Shown: positions 58,571-64,000 of the stretch, one piece after another
How the letters are laid out: every line of letters begins with the position of its first letter
Numbering within the stretch: the stretch's first letter is position 1
NCBI RefSeq assembly: GCF_040412425.1
Contig: NC_089744.1
Coordinates: 30,691,001 to 30,755,000, forward strand
DNA from: Macrobrachium rosenbergii
Lineage: Eukaryota > Arthropoda > Malacostraca > Decapoda > Palaemonidae
Reading direction: 5' to 3'
DNA length: 64,000 bases
Notes under the pieces: generated by a model
The model's database searches: none
Seen by the model: the letters and a program-made list of their open reading frames with translations, nothing else
What the model was told of the DNA's origin: nothing
Position numbers and translations under genes: made by a program

Positions 58571-58573
<3 letters not shown>
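58493..58573 (+). repeat. Right 81-bp direct repeat flanking the mariner element
   Basis: GATTAAGAAATAGTCGCACA through ATTATGTTATTTGATGTT, the counterpart of 56938-57018, again followed by (AT)n. Confidence 0.85.

Positions 58574-58636
<63 letters not shown>
58574..58636. repeat. (AT)n array
   Basis: Pure AT after the right direct repeat. Confidence 0.95.
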
Positions 58637-58639
<3 letters not shown>

Positions 58640-58794
58640 ATCGTAGAGTTCTTGAGATTTGTAACAGTAGTAATAACCCACACAGTTGGATCATCTATAG
58701 ACAAGGTTATTAAATAATAATACAGCTTGTACTGAAATATATGATCAAGGAAGAGATTTGATTCTGACATACTAAGACTTTGGCTATCACAGTT

Positions 58795-59215
58795 GATCTC
58801 TGATCCCATTTTCCAGCCGAGAGCGACCAGATTTGCTGAACAGCAGCACCAGTATACAGTAAATTTCTCAGTTCCAGGGGTCTTTTATTCCTCTCACCGT
58901 TATACGGTGGAACAGTCTCTCTGAGGTTGTTGTGCAATTGGAACCTCAAAAGCTCAAGCGAAGAGCAAGGCATTCCTACCCTAAAACAATACACCTTGCA
59001 TATTACTAATTTACCTATGATGTAACCAATCTATTAATTAATCTTTTTTTTTTTCTTTTCTGGTACTGATCTCTTCTCTCTGTATTTCCTGTTTTCTTCA
59101 GTAACTTCTTTCAAGTGAACACCATTTTCTTTGGAAGATTGAGTCTCTTTAGTCCATGGCCCCTGTAGGCTTGTTCCATATGACAAGTTGTGTATCTTCT
59201 GAATAATAATAGAAA
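58795..59215 (+). pseudogene. LINE 3' end, sense (reverse-transcriptase C-terminus and tail)
   Basis: TTTTCCAGCCGAGAGCGACC, TTTTATTCCTCTCACCGTTA, GGAACAGTCTCTCTGAGG and TTGGAACCTCAAAAGCTC correspond to the WNSLPE region. The tail has GTGAACACCATTTTCTTTGG, GGCCCCTGTAGGCTTGTTCC and CTTCTGAATAATAATAG. Frames are broken. Confidence 0.78.
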
Positions 59216-59404
59216 TAGGACCCCCATCTTCTTTAATACCAGCTTGTACGCCTTTGGAGTCGTCTCCTCACAGATGGTAATGTCCAGTGAACTTCTTCGT
59301 AGGCTGTTGGACTTCAACTTCAGTCAGCAAGAAATTTGAAAATCATTTTGGCGATCGGAGTTCATGTTCGTTGAATGTAACTTCGTTAAAAAACTGAAAA
59401 AGTT
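59216..59404. other. Unassigned
   Basis: Short spacer between a sense and an antisense LINE copy. Confidence 0.4.
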
Positions 59405-59405
59405 A

Positions 59406-59485
<80 letters not shown>

Positions 59486-59765
59486 AAAATGAAGCCTATT
59501 CATATGGAATAAACCCACAGGGCCATTGACTTGAAACTCAGTCTTCCAAAGAATATTATGGTATTCATTTGAAAAATTTAACAGAAGGTAATTGGAAATA
59601 CAAAAAGAAACGTTATCAGAGGAAATAACAAATTAATAAGTAGATAAAAATGTAAGTAAATCATTAAATTACAAGGAGAATTACTATAGGGTAGTAATGC
59701 GTTGCATCTTCGTTTGAACTTTTGAGGTTCTAATTGTACAACATCTAGCGGTCTGAGGAATAAAA
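59405..59765 (-). mobile_element. LINE 3' end, antisense, with (ATT)n array
   Basis: (ATT)n 59405-59481, CAGAAAATGAAGCCTATTC, GGGCCATTGACTTGAAACTC, GGAGAATTACTATAGGGTAG and TTTGAACTTTTGAGGTTC. Confidence 0.8.
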
Positions 59766-60295
59766 GATTTTAATCATTTCATATCTGCTGCGTTCATAAC
59801 TCATTCTCATCCCACAAGTGTTGCACTTATACTTCTGATTTCCTTTCTCTGACTTCTTTTACTCCAAACCAGTCACTCTCCATTGACAGTTTTTCATTCA
59901 GTTCACTGCTGTGGTGACAGCTCTTAATCGCTCTGAATAACTCACACCGCATACGGCTTTTCTTGTTTGCTGTCAGACCTCTCCCAGAATGGATCATTTT
60001 CTAAAAGGTTATTATGCCGTGAGTATGATACTAACTAGAAGTTGAGTCGATTTTGGTTTTACTACTTCTTAAACTTAAACTAATGAAAAATATAAAATAA
60101 ACTTAGCTTTGACATTAATTTTGAAACGATGTAAATTGCTTTTGGAAGCTTATCCATTTCATCACAACTTATGAATAAAAAGTTCATTTTGAAACCGTTT
60201 AGTAACTTCCTCAGCTGACGGACTGACAAAAGCGAACAGTATAGTGGATCCTGGTTATTTGTGAGTGGGCATGTCCTGATATCGTTGTAGCATCA
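59766..60295. other. Unassigned
   Basis: AT-rich unique sequence. No gene seen. Confidence 0.4.
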
Positions 60296-60870
60296 ACATG
60301 TGGCAAATGTGCCTCGCTGTAGAAATTCTCATTTCCAGAGGTCCTTTATTCCCCACACTTTTGGATTGGGGAATAGCCTCCTTGAGGTTGTTGTGTAATT
60401 GGAACTTCAAAAATTCAAGCACAGATGCAATGCATTACTACCCTAATACTATTCTCCTTGCATTTTAATACATTTTTGTCTATAAATTATTTTCTTTTTT
60501 AATAATTGAGATCTCCTTTTTCTGTATTACCCTTTACTTTCTCTTACCTCTTGATGAGTACCATATTCTTTGGAAGCTTGAATTTCAAGTCAATGGCCTC
60601 TATGAAATTAACCAGATCACTAAGCTGATTAACAGCTCTCCTAGAGAGGGCTGGCCCGAAAGATTAGACTTATTTTACGTGGCTAAGAACCAGTTGGTTA
60701 CCTAGCAACGGGACCTACAGCTTATCGTGGAATCCGAACCACATTATAGCGAGAAATGAATTTCTATCACCAGAAATAAATTCCCCTAATTCTTCATTGG
60801 CCGGCTGGAGACTCGAAGAGTTTGTTTCATATGAATAGGGTTCATCTTCTGAATAATAGTAATACCGTAC
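60296..60870 (+). mobile_element. LINE 3' end, sense, interrupted by a SINE
   Basis: GGCAAATGTGCCTCGCTGT, AGAGGTCCTTTATTCC, CTTGAGGTTGTTGTG and the tail to CAAGTCAATGGCCTCTATG at ~60604. It resumes at 60817 with AGTTTGTTTCATATGAATAG and GGTTCATCTTCTGAATAATA. Confidence 0.8.
60605..60816 (-). mobile_element. tRNA-derived SINE, antisense, nested in the LINE, head truncated
   Basis: AATTAACCAGATCACTAAGC, AGCTCTCCTAGAGAGGGC, AACCAGTTGGTTACCTAGC and CTTCATTGGCCGGCTGGAG, ending at ACTCGAA. It is truncated within the B box, so most of the tRNA-like head is missing. No clear target duplication. Confidence 0.82.
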
Positions 60871-61033
60871 TAGACGGTAATGCAGTACATACAGTACTTG
60901 TAATACTGTAGACATGTTCTCAGTTCGTCAGTATTAGCTACCAGGTACAGACTTGAGAAAGTGCTATCAAAGAGGAAAGTCTGCCTGATAGCAGTCCTAC
61001 TACAGATTTACTCTCTCTTATAAAACATATACG

Positions 61034-61280
61034 GTATATTTCCTGTTACCTTCTGTAACTTCTTTCAAATGAGCACTGTAATGTTCTTCGGGAGATTGTA
61101 TTTAAAGCCAGTGGCATCTGTGAACTTGTTCCATATGAATAGGGCTCATCTACTAAATAATAATAACAAGAGTAATAATAATAATAATTATAATAGTAAT
61201 AACAGGGTTCATTTTCTAAATAATAATAATAATGATAATAGGGTTCATCTTCTAAATAATAGTAATGATAATAGTATACG
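61034..61280 (+). mobile_element. LINE tail, sense, with its terminal ~35 bp repeated three times
   Basis: The tail (TTTCAAATGAGCACTG, GAACTTGTTCCATATGAATA) ends in GGGCTCATCTACTAAATAATA. GGGTTCATTTTCTAAATAATA and GGGTTCATCTTCTAAATAATA follow in tandem, each with an interrupted AAT run. Confidence 0.75.
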
Positions 61281-61647
61281 GCTGCCCGAACAGTGGTTTG
61301 TATTCAGCTGATGTTTGACTTTTATGTGTTTGGAGGAAAAAGCTTGAGTTTTCAATTCTGAATATTGCTTGAACACGAATATAGAAAGAAAGTGTCAGAT
61401 ACGGCATAAGTTACTTAAAACGACTTACAGTAGTCGTTGTAGTCGTTACTGGGGCAGCGTTCCTGTTCTGTTTAGGCCCGAGTGATAAATAATACGCCAA
61501 TCGAAGGAACAGTTTCACCGCAAGAGAAAGGAATGCTTTCGGGTCCATCCTCTGTTACCCTTCATATATATCACCTTTAAGGGTAGGCTAGAATGTTAGC
61601 AGGTCTAGGATATTGAGCCACCTACTACCCCTGCCCCCTCCATTTCC

Positions 61648-61650
<3 letters not shown>
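61281..61650. other. Unassigned
   Basis: Short unique stretch. No gene seen. Confidence 0.4.

Positions 61651-61706
<56 letters not shown>
61651..61706. repeat. (AC)n microsatellite
   Basis: About 28 AC units. Confidence 0.95.
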
Positions 61707-61708
<2 letters not shown>

Positions 61709-62001
61709 CCATTACCAGTGTTTCTTTGGGTAAATGCAGCTCATTTTGAATTCCGGGTGTCATTCTCGATTGGAAATTCACTTTTGAGAAACATACCCGG
61801 TCCAGCTATCTCTTCTTCTTCAATTACACCAAATAAAAAAAAGAATTCGGGTTTTCTGAGAAAGTCTTCTCGAAATTTTTTAAAAGGCGTTTGTATCCAG
61901 AGAAAACCATTTTTTTTTATAATCATGTGTTTCGAATATTTGTTCCCCTCCTGTTTCGTCTTAGCAGGCGACTCATCTCTTGAATTACTCGACAAAAACT
62001 T
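61707..62001. other. Unassigned
   Basis: Short unique stretch. No gene seen. Confidence 0.4.
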
Positions 62002-62330
62002 CCTCGTAGGGGGTGATGTCGGCAGTGCACCTCACGTGGTGTATTGTAGGCACTACTTAAGGTCTTTGTAGCGTCCCTTCGGGCCCTAGCTGCAAATTTT
62101 CATTCCTTTTACTTTATATCTGTTCATATACTCACTCTATATCTGTTCATATACTCACTCTTCCTTCCATCTGACTTTCACTCTCTAACAATTGCTTCAT
62201 AGAGCAACTGCGAGGTTTTCCTCCTGTTACACTTTTCAGACCTTCTTACTGTCAATTTCCCTTTCAGCGCTGAATGACCGCATAGGTTCCTGCGCTTGGC
62301 CTTTGGTCTAAATTCTTTACTCCATTCTAT
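62002..62330 (+). repeat. Family A copy 12 (full length, with internal duplication)
   Basis: GGCAGTGCACCTCACGTGG, TTGTAGGCACTACTTAAGG, GCAACTGCGAGG, TTTTCCTCCTGTTACAC, and a 3' end CAGCGCTGAATGACCGCATA. TATATCTGTTCATATACTCACTC is tandemly duplicated inside it. Confidence 0.85.
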
Positions 62331-62617
62331 TTAAAAAAAAAAACTTGACTTCTGTTCAGTCTCATATCCATGATTTCGATGTTAATCTCGGAAGGTGTCG
62401 TTCCGTTTGCTCTGTGGTGGATGCTTCGTGAGATGTTTCCTAATTGTGAACTTCGTCCCCTATATAATACCCTCCATCACGCAATGCTAGAAGATTAGCG
62501 GTCTTTCTTTTTCTTCTGGGAGGTTCAGTACCGCACAGTTTTCTATAAACTGTATTGATATCACCAAATCTTTACAAACGGCTAAAATGTCATCCACGTG
62601 ACTCATCCAGACCATAC
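62331..62617. other. Unassigned
   Basis: Short unique stretch ahead of the minisatellite. No gene seen. Confidence 0.4.
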
Positions 62618-63290
62618 CATTAAGCTTAATGGTCTTATTAGGCTTAATGGTCTTATTGAGGCTTAATGGTCTCATTGAGACTTAATGGTCTTATAGAGGC
62701 TTAATGGTCTCACTGAAGCTTAATGGTCTCATTGAGGCTGCATGGTCTTAGGGTCTTATTGAGGCTTCATGGTCTTATTGAGGCTTAATGGTCGTATTAA
62801 GGTTGAATGGTATTATTGAGGCTGAGTGGTCTTACCGAGGCAGAATGGTCTTACTGAGGCTGAATGGTCTTATTGAGGCTGACTGGTCGTATTGAGGTTG
62901 AATGGTGTTATTGAGGCTGAATGGTCTTATTGAGGCTTCCTATTCTTATTGAGGCTTCATATTATTGAGGCGGAATGGTCTTAATGAGGCTGAATGGTCT
63001 TATTGAGGTTTAGTGGTATTTGTGAGGCATAGTGGTATTATTGAGGCTTAATGGTATTATGATAGGCTTCATGGTATTATGATAGGCTTCATGGTCTTAT
63101 TGAGGCTTCATGGTCTTATTGAGGCTTCATGGTCTTAATGAGGCTTAATGGTCCTATTGAGGCTTAATTGTCTTATTTAGGCTTAGTGGCATTTTTGAAG
63201 TTTACTGATATTATTGAGGCTTCATGGTATTATTGAAGCTTCATATCATTATTATTATTAAGGCTTCATAGTCTCATTGAGATTTGAAAA
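62618..63290 (+). repeat. 20-bp minisatellite, ~33 units
   Basis: Unit TATTGAGGCTTAATGGTCTT, with variants GGCTGAATGG, GGCTTCATGG, GGTATTAT and GATAGGC. Highly degenerate toward the right end. Confidence 0.92.
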
Positions 63291-63907
<617 letters not shown>

Positions 63908-63995
<88 letters not shown>

Positions 63996-64000
63996 ACTAT
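63908..64000. repeat. (AT)n array at window end
   Basis: AT repeat with one TTTATA interruption, cut by the window edge. Confidence 0.95.

Overview
The window is nuclear DNA from an animal, most likely a decapod crustacean. It is extremely rich in microsatellites: (AT)n, (CT)n, (AC)n and (AAT)n runs of 50 to 200 bp every 1-3 kb. It also carries dispersed retroelement families whose sequences resemble those I remember from caridean and penaeid shrimp. The order-level assignment is inference, because no conserved host gene could be named. Almost every long open frame here is a shadow of a simple repeat (poly-Ile, poly-Tyr, poly-Asn, Tyr-Ile, Ser-Leu or Arg-Glu frames).

Layout. 0-5 kb: a LINE 3' tail, three copies of a ~300 bp repeat (called family A here), and a convincing protein-coding exon at 1901-2790 with an acceptor and a strong donor. 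5-15 kb: mostly unassigned sequence with LINE tails, a tRNA-derived SINE with intact target duplication, and microsatellites. 15-18.7 kb: a foldback-type MITE and a broken site-specific-type LINE (R2/R4 superclade, restriction-like endonuclease). Its 5' end is inverted relative to its 3' end and the whole sits between (AAT)n runs; a hairpin element follows. 19-34 kb: minisatellite, LINE tails, SINE, four family A copies, an unidentified decayed coding relic (31.2-32.3 kb) and AT-linked tandem duplications. 34-39 kb: the least repeat-dense, most GC-rich block. It has candidate promoter/insulator motifs and a Pro/Gln/His-rich coding exon broken into several frames. 40.3-43.1 kb: a 33-bp minisatellite. 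43-53 kb: family A, SINE and LINE tails, two decayed minus-strand RTE-type LINE segments, a second hairpin element in an (AAT)n array and large AT blocks. 53.4-56 kb: a CT-bearing tandem repeat and a 26-bp minisatellite. 57.1-58.5 kb: a complete but inactivated mariner-type transposon with terminal inverted repeats, flanked by 81-bp direct repeats. 58.8-61.3 kb: nested LINE and SINE fragments. 62.6-63.3 kb: a 20-bp minisatellite. The window ends in a SINE between AT blocks.

How the parts relate. Most long (AAT)n/(ATT)n arrays abut the 3' end of one LINE family, so they look like expanded LINE tails. Those arrays in turn host the R2/R4-like element and the hairpin elements. The (AT)n and (CT)n tracts repeatedly sit inside tandemly duplicated unique sequence. 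The window reads as an intergenic or intronic desert with two plausible host exons (1.9-2.8 kb and 37.1-38.3 kb, both plus strand). They could belong to one gene or two.
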